From positions 67,896-131,895 of the forward strand of contig UQDV01000004.1 of the NCBI GenBank assembly GCA_900539945.1: a stretch of DNA of 64,000 bases, read 5' to 3'. The notes beneath the pieces are model-generated. The model worked only from the letters and a program-made list of their open reading frames with translations, searched no databases and was not told the origin of the DNA. This DNA comes from an uncultured Faecalibacterium sp. (GTDB lineage Bacteria > Bacillota > Clostridia > Oscillospirales > Ruminococcaceae). Both the position numbers and the translations under genes were made by a program. Shown in pieces: positions 24,779-33,059 of the stretch. Each line of letters starts with the position of its first letter. Within the stretch, counting starts at the first letter, position 1.

Positions 24779-26677
24779 ATGGTTCTGGCGAACCGGACCA
24801 GAGTCCAGAACAGCCGCACCCTGCTGCGGGCCTTCGGGGGCCTGAACGAGGGCTACGGCTGCTCCGAGGCAGAGTACAGTGCGGGGATCAATTTTTCATC
24901 CCGGGATTTCCCGGCGCTGAGCACCCGCAAGCCCCGCCGGAAGCTGCGGACCCTCACCGGCCTGAATGGGATGTACCACCTGAACGGGCTGCTGACCGTC
25001 TGCGGGAAAGACCTGGTGTACACTCCGGACGACGGCGGGGAGACCGTGACCTGCACCGATGCGGTGGCCGACAGCAAAAAGGCGCTGGTGGGTCTTGGTA
25101 CGAAAATTTTGATCTTTCCGGACAAGGTCGCCTTTGATACGGCAGACGGCAGCGTTTCGGCGCTGGGAGCCTGCTGGAAAGCGGAGGGCCAGAGCGTGGA
25201 GTTTGCTCCCTGCGATGCGGATGGCAGGACCTACACGCCCACAGGCGTGGGCCGGGAAGAGCCGGAAAGCCCGGCGGACGGGCAGATCTTCCTGAAGGTG
25301 GAGGACGAAGAGCACCCCTGGCGGTACGATGGAACATTGGAAGTGTACAGCGCGGCGTCCGGCAACTGGACGGCGCTGCCGCTGGACTATTGCCGCATCA
25401 CGGCGGCCGGTGCGCAGGAAATGTTCCGCCAGTGGGACACGGTGACCGTGCAGGGCACGGCGGCAAAGCAGGCCGGACAGTGGGAAGCACTGGACGGGGA
25501 CTGCGTGGTGTATGCCGTCACGGAGAACAGCCTGTGCGTGCGTGCCGACCCGGCGGGTGACTATTTTTACGGCACACTGGTGCAGGGGACCGATGCGGCC
25601 CAGTGGACCAGCCTGGACGGCAGCCAGACCCGCAGCATCGCGGCGGAACAGACCGTGCAGCTGGAACGCCGGGTGCCGGACCTGGACTTCGTGACCGAAT
25701 GCGACAACCGGGTGTGGGGCTGCAGCAGCCGGGAAAATGTGATCTACGCCTGCAAGCTGGGCGACCCTACCAACTGGTTTTCCTATCGGGGCATTGCGGC
25801 GGACAGCTATGCGGTGACGGTGGGCAGCGACGGAGCCTTTACCGGCGCGGCCACCTGCATGGGCTATGCGTTGTTCTTCAAGGAGAACACCCTGCACAAG
25901 CTGTGCGGCACAAAGCCCTCGGATTTTCAGCTCACCTCCCTGCGCTGCCGGGGCGTGGCCAAGAATGCGGCCCGCAGCCTGTGCGTGCTGAACGAGACGC
26001 TGTATTACCTCTCGCCGGATGGGGTCATGGCGTGGGACGGCAGCATCCCCACCAAGGTGTCGGCGGTGTTGGACGCCAGCCGGCTGGCCAACGTGCAGAG
26101 CGCTGTGGGCGGTGCGCTGGACGGCCGGTATTATCTGCACATCTCCCGCACGGCCGGGACCCAGGGGCAGACCCGGCTGCTGGTGTATGACACCGAACGC
26201 GGGCTCTGGCACGAAGAGGATGTATGCTCCTGCGACATGGCCAGCACCGGCGGCCAGCTGTATCTGTGGGACGGGCAGGCCCTGTGGGCGGCAGATCCCA
26301 GCCGGGAGAGCGACTGGCAGAGCACCGAAGGTGTGGAACAGCAGGTGTCGTTTGAGCTGGTGACCGGTGACATCGGGCAGGACGGGGCGGAACAGCGGTA
26401 TCTGTCGCGGCTGACGCTGCGGCTGGATGCGGCCTGTGCCAGCACGGTGGAGGTAGCGCTGAGCTATGACGGCGGCCCATGGGAGACAGTGGCAAGCCTG
26501 ACCGCCCGGGAGGCCCGCCGCAGCTATGACCTGCCGCTGGTGCCCCGGCGGCACAGCACCCTGCGGCTGCGCCTGCGGGGCAAAGGGCAGATCACCCTGC
26601 GCAGTCTGGCGAAGAATCTGGCCGCGGCCAAAGGCGGCCTTGTGGAAGAACAGGAGGAAGCAACATGGCAAGTGTGA
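24779..26677 (+). CDS. Putative tail hub/nozzle (P22 gp10- or T7 gp12-like beta-propeller protein)
   Basis: A 632-residue, mostly beta-strand protein. Repeated blade-like elements include RVWGCSSRENVIYACKLGDPTNWFSYRG, GYALFFKENTLHKLCGTKP and SLCVLNETLYYLSPDGVMAWDG, resembling propeller repeats of podovirus tail tubular/stabilisation proteins. The N-terminus (RTLLRAFGGLNEGYGCSEAEYSAGINFSSRDFPALSTRK) is the typical start of such proteins in prophages. It would plug the portal and form a short tail. The ATG at 24779 follows AAGGAGG. Its 3' end overlaps the next gene by 13 bases. The function is inferred. Confidence 0.65.
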   Translation: MVLANRTRVQNSRTLLRAFGGLNEGYGCSEAEYSAGINFSSRDFPALSTRKPRRKLRTLTGLNGMYHLNGLLTVCGKDLVYTPDDGGETVTCTDAVADSKKALVGLGTKILIFPDKVAFDTADGSVSALGACWKAEGQSVEFAPCDADGRTYTPTGVGREEPESPADGQIFLKVEDEEHPWRYDGTLEVYSAASGNWTALPLDYCRITAAGAQEMFRQWDTVTVQGTAAKQAGQWEALDGDCVVYAVTENSLCVRADPAGDYFYGTLVQGTDAAQWTSLDGSQTRSIAAEQTVQLERRVPDLDFVTECDNRVWGCSSRENVIYACKLGDPTNWFSYRGIAADSYAVTVGSDGAFTGAATCMGYALFFKENTLHKLCGTKPSDFQLTSLRCRGVAKNAARSLCVLNETLYYLSPDGVMAWDGSIPTKVSAVLDASRLANVQSAVGGALDGRYYLHISRTAGTQGQTRLLVYDTERGLWHEEDVCSCDMASTGGQLYLWDGQALWAADPSRESDWQSTEGVEQQVSFELVTGDIGQDGAEQRYLSRLTLRLDAACASTVEVALSYDGGPWETVASLTAREARRSYDLPLVPRRHSTLRLRLRGKGQITLRSLAKNLAAAKGGLVEEQEEATWQV

Positions 26678-26850
26678 ACGGTCTGAACCGGTTGGGCCTG
26701 CCGAAGTTGAGCGAAAACATGGACCCGGAGGACGCAAGAGCGCTGCGCAGCTACCTGTACCAGATGCAGGAACAGCTGCAGTATGTACTGACCAATCTGG
26801 ACGTAGAAAACTTGTCGGAGGAGCTGCGCACCCGGTTGAATTCGTTGTAA
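26665..26850 (+). CDS. Small virion-module protein, unknown function
   Basis: A 61-residue protein with a helical second half (PEDARALRSYLYQMQEQLQYVLTNLDVENLSEELRTRLNSL). It overlaps the upstream gene by 13 bases and precedes the next by 16. RBS AGGAGG precedes the ATG. Such short coiled-coil proteins are common near tail genes, possibly as chaperones; no family recognised. Confidence 0.65.
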   Translation: MASVNGLNRLGLPKLSENMDPEDARALRSYLYQMQEQLQYVLTNLDVENLSEELRTRLNSL

Positions 26851-26866
26851 AAGAAAGGAGAAGAGC

Positions 26867-28162
26867 ATGGCGACCAAAAAGAAAGAGGAAGAGCTGGCAG
26901 CGCCGGAGGCGCAGAGCGGTTATGACACCAGCGGCCTGGAAAACCGACAGCAGGTGGAAGAGGCCATGGCAGGGGCCGGTTACCGCCCCGGCCAGAGCGT
27001 GACCAACGCCGCAAACGCGCTGAAGGAGTGGCAGGACAAGCGCCCGGAGGCGTACCAGAGTAGCTACCAGGGCCGCATCAATGAGGTGCTGGACCGCCTG
27101 CTGGCACGGGAGAATTTTGCCTACAGCTATACGCAGGACCCGCTGTACCGGCAGTACGCCCAGCAGTACACCCAGAACGCCCACAACGCCAGTGCCGATG
27201 CTGCTGCGCAGGCGGCAGCCCTGACCGGCGGTTACGGCTCCAGCTATGCGGCCAGTGCGGCACAACAGGCCTACCAGCAGCAGATCGGTGCGCTGAACGA
27301 GGCCATCCCCAGCCTGTACAGTCTGGCACTGGACACCTACACCAGCGGCGGCGATGAGCTGGTATCGCGGCTGGACCAGCTGAACGCCCAGGAACAGAGT
27401 GCGCAGGAGCAGTACGACCGGCAGCTCTCAGATTACTACACCCAGCTGCAGCAGAAAGGGGAGGACTACAACAACGCCTACGCGCAGGATTACGGGCAGT
27501 ATCAGGACTATCTGAGCCGTCTGGACACCCTGCACGGCTACTATACTGCGCAGGAACAGGCACAGGCCAGCCGCCGCCAGCAGACCTTCAACGGCATCAT
27601 GACCGTGCTGGGGGTCATCGGGGATGCGATCCAGCTGGCCATCAGCGGCACCACCGGCATCGGCTCGCTGGCGGGCAGCCTGCTGAACACCGGGTACAAC
27701 ATCGTGTCCGGCACCCGCGCCTACGAGGCCGACCGTGCCGACACGGCATGGAACCAGCAGATGCAGGAAAAGCAGCGGCAGGACAGTTTGACCCAGCAGC
27801 GCTACGAGAACGAGGCCAGCGAGCGCGCCTATCAGGATGCGCTGAAGCAGCAGGCCTTCAACAACAGCGTTACCTCGGAAAAGCTGAACATTGCCAAGGG
27901 CGAGTGGGCGCTCAAGCAGTCCAATGCGCAGGCAAAGGCCAGCCGTGCGGCGGGCAATGCGGCCGCAAAAAGCAGGGGCAGCGGCAAGGCATCGGGGAGC
28001 GCTGCGGGAACGAATGCGCTGAAGGGCAGCAGCGTGGTGCCCTTTACGGCGGCACTGCTGCGCAGCCGTGGCAAGAGTGACACGTCCATTGCCAATGCCC
28101 TGCAGAAAGAGGGCTACACCACCAGCGAGATCGCAAAGATCCTGCAGCAGATGAACCAGTAA
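26867..28162 (+). CDS. Putative internal virion/DNA-ejection protein, last gene of the module
   Basis: A 431-residue Ala/Gln/Tyr-rich protein. The first half is polar and helical with many Gln/Tyr (YTQDPLYRQYAQQYTQNAHNASADAAAQ). A central Gly/Ala-rich hydrophobic segment (GIMTVLGVIGDAIQLAISGTTGIGSLAGSLLNTGYNIVSG, about 243-282) could enter a membrane. A charged coiled-coil-like part and a basic low-complexity stretch (KASRAAGNAAAKSRGSGKASG) follow. This resembles podovirus ejection proteins, which leave the head to form a channel. No receptor-binding or lysis gene follows; a hairpin and tRNA genes do. Confidence 0.55.
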   Translation: MATKKKEEELAAPEAQSGYDTSGLENRQQVEEAMAGAGYRPGQSVTNAANALKEWQDKRPEAYQSSYQGRINEVLDRLLARENFAYSYTQDPLYRQYAQQYTQNAHNASADAAAQAAALTGGYGSSYAASAAQQAYQQQIGALNEAIPSLYSLALDTYTSGGDELVSRLDQLNAQEQSAQEQYDRQLSDYYTQLQQKGEDYNNAYAQDYGQYQDYLSRLDTLHGYYTAQEQAQASRRQQTFNGIMTVLGVIGDAIQLAISGTTGIGSLAGSLLNTGYNIVSGTRAYEADRADTAWNQQMQEKQRQDSLTQQRYENEASERAYQDALKQQAFNNSVTSEKLNIAKGEWALKQSNAQAKASRAAGNAAAKSRGSGKASGSAAGTNALKGSSVVPFTAALLRSRGKSDTSIANALQKEGYTTSEIAKILQQMNQ

Positions 28163-28168
28163 GAGAAA

Positions 28169-28205
28169 AAGCGGAGGCGTCCATCAAATGATGGACGCCT
28201 CCGCT
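28169..28205 (+). terminator. Hairpin ending the virion module
   Basis: AGCGGAGGCGTCCATCA pairs perfectly with TGATGGACGCCTCCGCT around AA. There is no strong T-run after it (GCTGTATCTG), so it may be a weak or factor-assisted terminator. Confidence 0.6.
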
Positions 28206-28222
28206 GCTGTATCTGTGATTTT

Positions 28223-28254
28223 GGGTTCGAGCCCACTGGGCACCCCACCAAAGA
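28223..28254 (+). repeat. Copy of the tRNA-His 3' end (first of two)
   Basis: GGGTTCGAG-CCCACTGGGCACC and CCACCAAAGA repeat the T-arm, acceptor and CCA end of tRNA-His (28421-28498) with one base missing, on the strand opposite to the tRNA. Together with 28354-28384 it brackets repeat copy B as a direct repeat. Confidence 0.75.
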
Positions 28255-28261
28255 GAGCGGG

Positions 28262-28362
28262 ACCCCGGTAGACATTCCTGATGGTTGGGACCCGCGCACT
28301 AACAAACAGCCCAATGGGCTGTTTGTTGCCCTGCCTGCGGCAGTGCCGTGCTTTTCGAGTCC
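28262..28362 (-). repeat. Structured repeat, copy B (homologue of 6411-6509)
   Basis: The reverse complement reads GGACTCGAA, variable paired arms, CAGCCCATTGGGCTG, GCGCGGGTCCCAACC and AGGAATGTCTACCGGGG, matching copy A block by block. Here the element is flanked on both sides by copies of the tRNA-His 3' end. Confidence 0.75.
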
Positions 28363-28384
28363 CACTGGGCACCCCACCAAAGAA
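28354..28384 (+). repeat. Copy of the tRNA-His 3' end (second of two)
   Basis: TTCGAGTCCCACTGGGCACC followed by CCACCAAAGAA repeats the 3' end of tRNA-His on the opposite strand. With the tRNA itself (28421-28450) it forms a long inverted repeat around the tRNA terminator, so the whole region could fold into one large hairpin. Confidence 0.8.
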
Positions 28385-28385
28385 A

Positions 28386-28419
28386 AAATCCGCCGTTGCA
28401 AAGCAACAGCGGATTTTTG
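28386..28419 (-). terminator. Terminator of the tRNA-Arg/tRNA-His transcript
   Basis: On the minus strand AAATCCGC-GTTGC pairs with GCAAC-GCGGATTT around a TTT loop with one mismatch, followed by a T-run. It begins directly after the tRNA-His CCA end. Confidence 0.8.
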
Positions 28420-28420
28420 G

Positions 28421-28498
28421 TGGGGTGCCCAGTGGGACTCGAACCCACGGTCTCCAGATCCACAATCTGGCGCGTTAACCGACTACGCTATGGGCACC
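28421..28498 (-). tRNA. tRNA-His (GTG)
   Basis: Full cloverleaf on the minus strand: acceptor GTGCCCA/TGGGCAC, D-arm GCGTAGTCGGTTAACGC, anticodon stem-loop CCAGATTGTGGATCTGG with anticodon GTG, T-arm GTGGGTTCGAGTCCCAC. The extra G at -1 opposite C73, typical of tRNA-His, is encoded, and so is the 3' CCA. It is co-transcribed with tRNA-Arg just upstream. Confidence 0.96.
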
Positions 28499-28505
28499 AC
28501 ATAGA

Positions 28506-28579
<74 letters not shown>

Positions 28580-28712
28580 ACGTTGTTATCCCATTGGGTT
28601 CCTTTATGGCGGCAGTCGTGTGTCGGCACACGCTGCGAGAAGTATAATACCATACGGAACCCGGTCTGTCAAGAACAATTTGAAAAAAGTTTCGGATTTT
28701 TATGCGGCGCAG

Positions 28713-29249
28713 TTACAGCAGCCACATGCCGACAAAGCCGCAGGCAAACCCGAGGGCAAGCCCGGCGGCCACATCCCGGATATGGTGCACGCCGGTGAGC
28801 ACCCGCACCACGGCAATGAGCAGGGCGATGACGATCATGCACCAGCCGACAGCCGGGTAAAAATACAGCCACGCCATGGCCAGCACAGCGGCGCTGAGCG
28901 CATGCCGGGACGGGAAGGACCGGCCGTGGGTGTCCTTCTGGACCAGCGGGGTGAAACCCGGCTGGTCGTAGGGGCGGGGGCGGTCGAGCCGGGCACGGAG
29001 CGCGGTGCCCACCCAGAAGGTGATGCCCGGCACCAGAATGGAACGGGCGATCTCCGGCATCAAATCAGGAGCGGCGCTTTGTCGGGTCAGGAACAGCTGC
29101 ACCAGCCGGACATTGAGCAGGCACAGCAGCACCGGGTAGCAGACAAACGGCACCAGCGGGAGCCAGCGGTCCAGCGCGACCACGAAGCGCCGGGCGGCCG
29201 GGTGCGCGTCAAACCACCGGTACAGGGCATGATAGTGTTCTGCGGTCAA
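28713..29249 (-). CDS. PAP2-family membrane phosphatase
   Basis: A 178-residue integral membrane protein with the three PAP2 (phosphatidic acid phosphatase type 2) motifs: KX6RP-like RARLDRPRP, PSRH within GRSFPSRHALSAA, and RVLTGVHHIRDVAAG with the catalytic His. Four to five hydrophobic segments surround them. Members dephosphorylate lipid phosphates such as undecaprenyl pyrophosphate or phosphatidylglycerol phosphate on the outer face of the membrane. The natural substrate cannot be read. It is followed, 32 bases upstream on the same strand, by the DUF1643 gene, so the two may be co-transcribed. Confidence 0.92.
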   Translation of the reverse strand: MTAEHYHALYRWFDAHPAARRFVVALDRWLPLVPFVCYPVLLCLLNVRLVQLFLTRQSAAPDLMPEIARSILVPGITFWVGTALRARLDRPRPYDQPGFTPLVQKDTHGRSFPSRHALSAAVLAMAWLYFYPAVGWCMIVIALLIAVVRVLTGVHHIRDVAAGLALGFACGFVGMWLL

Positions 29250-29281
29250 AAAAGGTCCCTCCGCATCGGGTCAGAATGAGA

Positions 29282-29845
29282 TCAGAAACAGGTGTCCAGA
29301 TAGTTTTCCACATCGAAGGGCTCCGGTGTGGAATCTTTGCGCAGGTACAGCGGGTGGTGCGGGTGGCCTTTTTTGCTGCGCTTGCCAAAGGTCACCCAGG
29401 GAATGTTCTTTTCCCGGGTCAGGGCCACCATCTCCCGCATGAGGCCGGGCAGGTAATCCCGCTTTTCGATCAGGGTGCCCCAGGCGGCCCACATGGTGGG
29501 TTCGGTCTGGGCCAGCACGGCCTGCAGCCAGCGCAGGTTCTCGTCGCACAGGGCGCGGTCCGGCACACGGTCCATGTCGTTGGGGTCGGTGGCACGCTGA
29601 GGGTACACGTTGAACATGATCCAGCTGTCAAAATCGTTGGCGTTGGCCAGACGCTCCACACTTTTCAGGGTGGGGTCCAGCGCACCGGGCTGAGCGGTGC
29701 TGGGGTTGATGCCGATGCACACCAGCGGGTGCCGGCCCACCCGGCCCAGCACATAGCGATAAGGCTGGTATGTATGGGGCTCGTAATACCACAGACCGCC
29801 GGGGTATTCGTCGGCTTTCAGCAGGGGAAGTGCGTCGGTGTGCAT
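29282..29845 (-). CDS. DUF1643 domain protein
   Basis: A 187-residue cytoplasmic protein with the DUF1643 hallmark IGINPSTA near residue 45, followed by LKSVERLANANDFDSWIMFNVYPQRATDPNDM and the MWAAWGTLI segment, all characteristic of the family. The biochemical function of DUF1643 is not established. It is first of a possible two-gene unit with the PAP2 phosphatase. Confidence 0.85.
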   Translation of the reverse strand: MHTDALPLLKADEYPGGLWYYEPHTYQPYRYVLGRVGRHPLVCIGINPSTAQPGALDPTLKSVERLANANDFDSWIMFNVYPQRATDPNDMDRVPDRALCDENLRWLQAVLAQTEPTMWAAWGTLIEKRDYLPGLMREMVALTREKNIPWVTFGKRSKKGHPHHPLYLRKDSTPEPFDVENYLDTCF

Positions 29846-30014
29846 GGGTGTGCTCCTATCCTTCGATCAATTTCTTTTATCGTACCCGAAATACGGGGAG
29901 AAATCAACACTTTTGTGCGACAAAGTCTCCCATAAAACTGATTTTCATGGTATACTGAGCTGAACAGTGCAGCGCAGCTGCACAGCGACCCACCGGAGAC
30001 GAAAGGAGCAGGTT

Positions 30015-31940
30015 ATGCTGGAAGATTACAAAAACGCGCTGAAGTCCGGACAGCGCGCCTATCGTGCCTGCGTGGCACGCGGCCAGTCGCCCTATCTTGC
30101 GGTGCTGGACGATATTCTGGTCAATGTGAACATCGTATCACAGGAGCCGCTGGGTCTGGTGGAGATCCCGGCCGAGAGCATCGTGGGCACCAAGACCAGC
30201 GGACGACACACAGCCTTTGCGCCCAACTTCATGCCTCTGCTGGAGGCGGACACCGAGTTTGCCGCCAAGTGGTCCAACCTCTGCGAGGCCCACCTGGAAG
30301 AGGGCATCCACACGCCCATCATTGCCTTTGAGTTCATGAACCGGTTCTATGTGCAGGAGGGCAACAAGCGGGTCTCGGTGCTCAAGTATTACGGCGCGGT
30401 CAAGATCGCGGGCACGGTCACCCGGCTGATCCCGGAGCGCAACGACAGCCTGGAAAACCGCATCTATTATGAGTTCCTGGACTTCTACCGGCTGTCCAAA
30501 GTCAACGATGTGCACTTCAGCAAACCGGGCAGCTATGCCAAGCTGCAGACGCTGGTGTGCAAGGCGTCGGGCGAGAGCTGGACGGACGATGACCGGATGA
30601 ACTTTGCGGCCTTTTACACCATGTTCTGCCAGCAGTTCCAGCAGCTGGGCGGCGACCGGCTCAACATCACCGCCGGGGATGCCATGCTGGTGTATCTGAG
30701 CGTTTACCGCTACTCGGACGCCTGCGACTCCACCCCGGCACAGATGAAGGCAAACATGGAAAAGCTGTGGAACGAGGTGCGGGTGCTCACCGAGCCACAG
30801 GCCGTGCATCTTTCACTGGAGCCGACCCAGAGCACCGGCGAGCCGCTGCTGGCCAAGCTGAACATCTTCAGCTCCCGGCCCAGTGAGCTCAAGGTGGTGT
30901 TCCTGCATGAGCACAATGCCGAGAACAGCGCTTGGGTGCGCAACCACGACAAGGGCCGTGCGGCGCTGGAAAAGGAATTTCCGGACCGGCTGTCTGTTAC
31001 CTGCCGGGAGAATGTGAACCCGGAGGTGGACGCGGAACAGATCCTGGAGGACGTAGCCCACGACAACGCGGATGTGATCTTCACCACCAGTGCCCGGATG
31101 CACACGGCCTGCCTGAAGGTGGCGGCCCAGCACCCCAAGACCCGCATCCTGAACTGCTCGCTGAACGCGCCGCATCCGCTGGTGCGCACCTACTACCCCC
31201 GCACCTATGAGGTGACCTACCTGCTGGGCCTGCTGGCCGGTGCGCTTACCCGCACCGATCGGGTGGGCTATGTGGCGGCCAACCCGGTGTACGGCATCCC
31301 GGCGGCAGTCAACGCCTTCGCACTGGGCCTCAAGACGGTGCGCCCCTGCGCGCGGGTGCTGCTGCGCTGGGCCTGCCTGCCCGACCCGGCCCACCCGCTG
31401 GATTTCTCGGACTGCCCGGACGTGGACATTTTCTATGCCCACAGCAGGAAGGAGCCGGAAGGTACCTACCGGGATTACGGTCTGTGCCGCCGTCGGCCGG
31501 ACGGCACGCTGGAGCCGCTGGGCCTGCCGGTGTGGAAATGGGAAACCTTCTATATTGAGATCATCCGCTCCATTTTTGACGGCACCTGGAACAACGACGG
31601 CAGCGGTGCCCGGGCGGTGAATTACTGGTGGGGCATGCGCAGCGGTGCCGAAGAGATCAACTACAGCGCCGACCTGCCGGCAGGCACTCTGCAGCTGCTG
31701 GACCTGATGGAAAAGCTGCTGAGCGAGGATGAACTGCGCATCTTCCATGGCGAGCTGTACGCTGCAGGCCATGTGCTGCATGCACCGGAAAAGCTGATCT
31801 ATTCGCCCAAGGAGCTCATGGAGATGGACTGGCTGGACGAGTGCGTGGACGGTGCACTGCCGCATTACGACGATCTGGACGTCAAGACCCGGACGCTGGT
31901 GGCCATCAACGGCTTGGCGAACCTGAAGAAGCTGGAGTAA
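30015..31940 (+). CDS. Cytoplasmic ParB-like/BMP-type binding protein
   Basis: A 641-residue protein with no signal peptide. Residues about 20-140 resemble the ParB/sulfiredoxin fold (IAFEFMNRFYVQEGNKRVSVLKYYGA). Residues about 290-560 match the BMP family of binding proteins (LKVVFLHEHNAENSAWVRNHDKGRAALEKEFP; DVIFTTSARMHTACLKVAAQHPKTRILNCS; RTYEVTYLLGLLAGALTRTDRVGYVA), which normally bind nucleosides outside the cell. The missing signal peptide suggests an intracellular sensor rather than a transporter part. I chose the ATG at 30015 because AAAGGAG precedes it. A phosphoesterase gene follows by 39 bases. Role unknown. Confidence 0.8.
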   Translation: MLEDYKNALKSGQRAYRACVARGQSPYLAVLDDILVNVNIVSQEPLGLVEIPAESIVGTKTSGRHTAFAPNFMPLLEADTEFAAKWSNLCEAHLEEGIHTPIIAFEFMNRFYVQEGNKRVSVLKYYGAVKIAGTVTRLIPERNDSLENRIYYEFLDFYRLSKVNDVHFSKPGSYAKLQTLVCKASGESWTDDDRMNFAAFYTMFCQQFQQLGGDRLNITAGDAMLVYLSVYRYSDACDSTPAQMKANMEKLWNEVRVLTEPQAVHLSLEPTQSTGEPLLAKLNIFSSRPSELKVVFLHEHNAENSAWVRNHDKGRAALEKEFPDRLSVTCRENVNPEVDAEQILEDVAHDNADVIFTTSARMHTACLKVAAQHPKTRILNCSLNAPHPLVRTYYPRTYEVTYLLGLLAGALTRTDRVGYVAANPVYGIPAAVNAFALGLKTVRPCARVLLRWACLPDPAHPLDFSDCPDVDIFYAHSRKEPEGTYRDYGLCRRRPDGTLEPLGLPVWKWETFYIEIIRSIFDGTWNNDGSGARAVNYWWGMRSGAEEINYSADLPAGTLQLLDLMEKLLSEDELRIFHGELYAAGHVLHAPEKLIYSPKELMEMDWLDECVDGALPHYDDLDVKTRTLVAINGLANLKKLE

Positions 31941-31979
31941 GGACCGGACGACCGGTACAAAAAACGGAGCAAACCAGAC

Positions 31980-32627
31980 GTGAAAATACTTGCGATTTCG
32001 GATGTGCCCTCCAAAGCCTTGTGGGACTACGGTACCCGGGAACATCTGCAGGGGATCGACCTGATCCTTTCCTGCGGGGACCTGCCAAAGAAGTATCTGG
32101 AGTATCTGACCAATTTCACGACCGTGCCCATTTTGTATGTCCACGGCAACCACGACGGAAGCTACCGGGGCGATGAGCCGGGCGGCTGCATCTGTGTGGA
32201 TGATCAGGTGTTCGTGTGGAACGGGCTGCGCATCATGGGGCTGGGCGGGTGTTTCCGCTACAACCAGGAAGATACCTACCAGTACACCGAGGCGGCCATG
32301 CGCCGCCGGGCACGCAAACTCTGGCTGCAGGCGCACAAGGTGGGCGGCATCGACATCCTGCTCACGCATGCCCCGGCCAGCGGCCTGAACGACGGCACCG
32401 ACCGCGCCCACAAGGGCTTTGTGTGCTTCAATGAGCTGCTGGACGAATACCAGCCTGCCTGGTTCGTGCACGGGCATGTGCACCTGAACTATGACGCAAA
32501 GCTGCCCCGGGTGTGCACCTGCGGAAACACTACGGTGATCAATGCCACGGAGCGCTATGTGTTTGAGATCCCGGATCCGGATCCGCTGCAAAAGCGGAAA
32601 TTCCTCTGGGGCAGCGCAAAGAAATAA
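31980..32627 (+). CDS. Calcineurin-like metallophosphoesterase (GTG start)
   Basis: A 215-residue cytoplasmic phosphoesterase. Metal-binding motifs are in order: LAISDVPS (Asp site; the usual DxH is here DVP), LILSCGDLP, YVHGNHDG and a late FVHGHVHLNYD. The replaced His in the first motif is unusual but occurs in the family. The substrate cannot be predicted. It starts at a GTG behind CGGAG and follows the ParB/BMP gene by 39 bases, probably in one transcript that ends at the terminator at 32649. Confidence 0.85.
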   Translation: MKILAISDVPSKALWDYGTREHLQGIDLILSCGDLPKKYLEYLTNFTTVPILYVHGNHDGSYRGDEPGGCICVDDQVFVWNGLRIMGLGGCFRYNQEDTYQYTEAAMRRRARKLWLQAHKVGGIDILLTHAPASGLNDGTDRAHKGFVCFNELLDEYQPAWFVHGHVHLNYDAKLPRVCTCGNTTVINATERYVFEIPDPDPLQKRKFLWGSAKK

Positions 32628-32648
32628 CAGGGCATCCAGGCAAAAAAC

Positions 32649-32687
32649 AAAACGCTTCTGCAGGAGTTCTGCAGAAGCGTTTTTTGC
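32649..32687 (+). terminator. Terminator after the phosphoesterase gene
   Basis: AAACGCTTCTGCAG pairs with CTGCAGAAGCGTTT around GAGTT, followed by TTTTTG. Confidence 0.9.
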
Positions 32688-32740
32688 GTGTTTTGTTTGT
32701 GCTCCGTCGTGCGGTGCGCGGCACCCGGAACGCAGAAAAA

Positions 32741-33037
32741 TTACAGGTCCAGTTTGCCGGAGACCTTGTTGATGACGTAGTAGGCAGTGCCCTCTTCCGG
32801 CTTGACGTATACCTTGCAGGACTGCACGCCCACCTTGTGGGTGGCGCGGTAGTCGGCCTTGGCACGGTCGATGACATCGGTAATGTTGTACTGTTTGCCG
32901 TTCAGTTCCACATACAGCTCCGGAGCCAGCGGCGGACGGCCGCGGCGGGCAGGTGCCTTTGCGGCAGTTTTGCGGGTCTTGGGGTCCGCAGCAGATTCCG
33001 TTGCGGGGGAAACTGCAGGAGTCTTTTTCTCAGCCAT
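32741..33037 (-). CDS. Small DUF6465-like protein with AT-hook-like motif
   Basis: A 98-residue protein. The N-terminal 45 residues are Ala/Lys/Pro-rich and end in ARRGRPP, an AT-hook-like DNA minor-groove motif. The second half is a compact beta-alpha domain (LYVELNGKQYNITDVIDRAKADYRATHKVGVQSCKVYVKPEEGTAYYVINK) matching the pattern of DUF6465 proteins of Clostridia. The start ATG follows AAGGTTTT in a weak RBS context; an upstream in-frame start would add 10 residues. It may bind DNA, but no function is proven. Confidence 0.75.
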   Translation of the reverse strand: MAEKKTPAVSPATESAADPKTRKTAAKAPARRGRPPLAPELYVELNGKQYNITDVIDRAKADYRATHKVGVQSCKVYVKPEEGTAYYVINKVSGKLDL

Positions 33038-33059
33038 AATAAAACCTTCTTTCTGGATT

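Noticed and set aside
28223..28450. tRNA-His end as a normal prophage attachment site for the virion module
   Set aside because: The extra copies lie on the strand opposite the tRNA, and none exists at the left end of the module, so they do not form an attL/attR pair.
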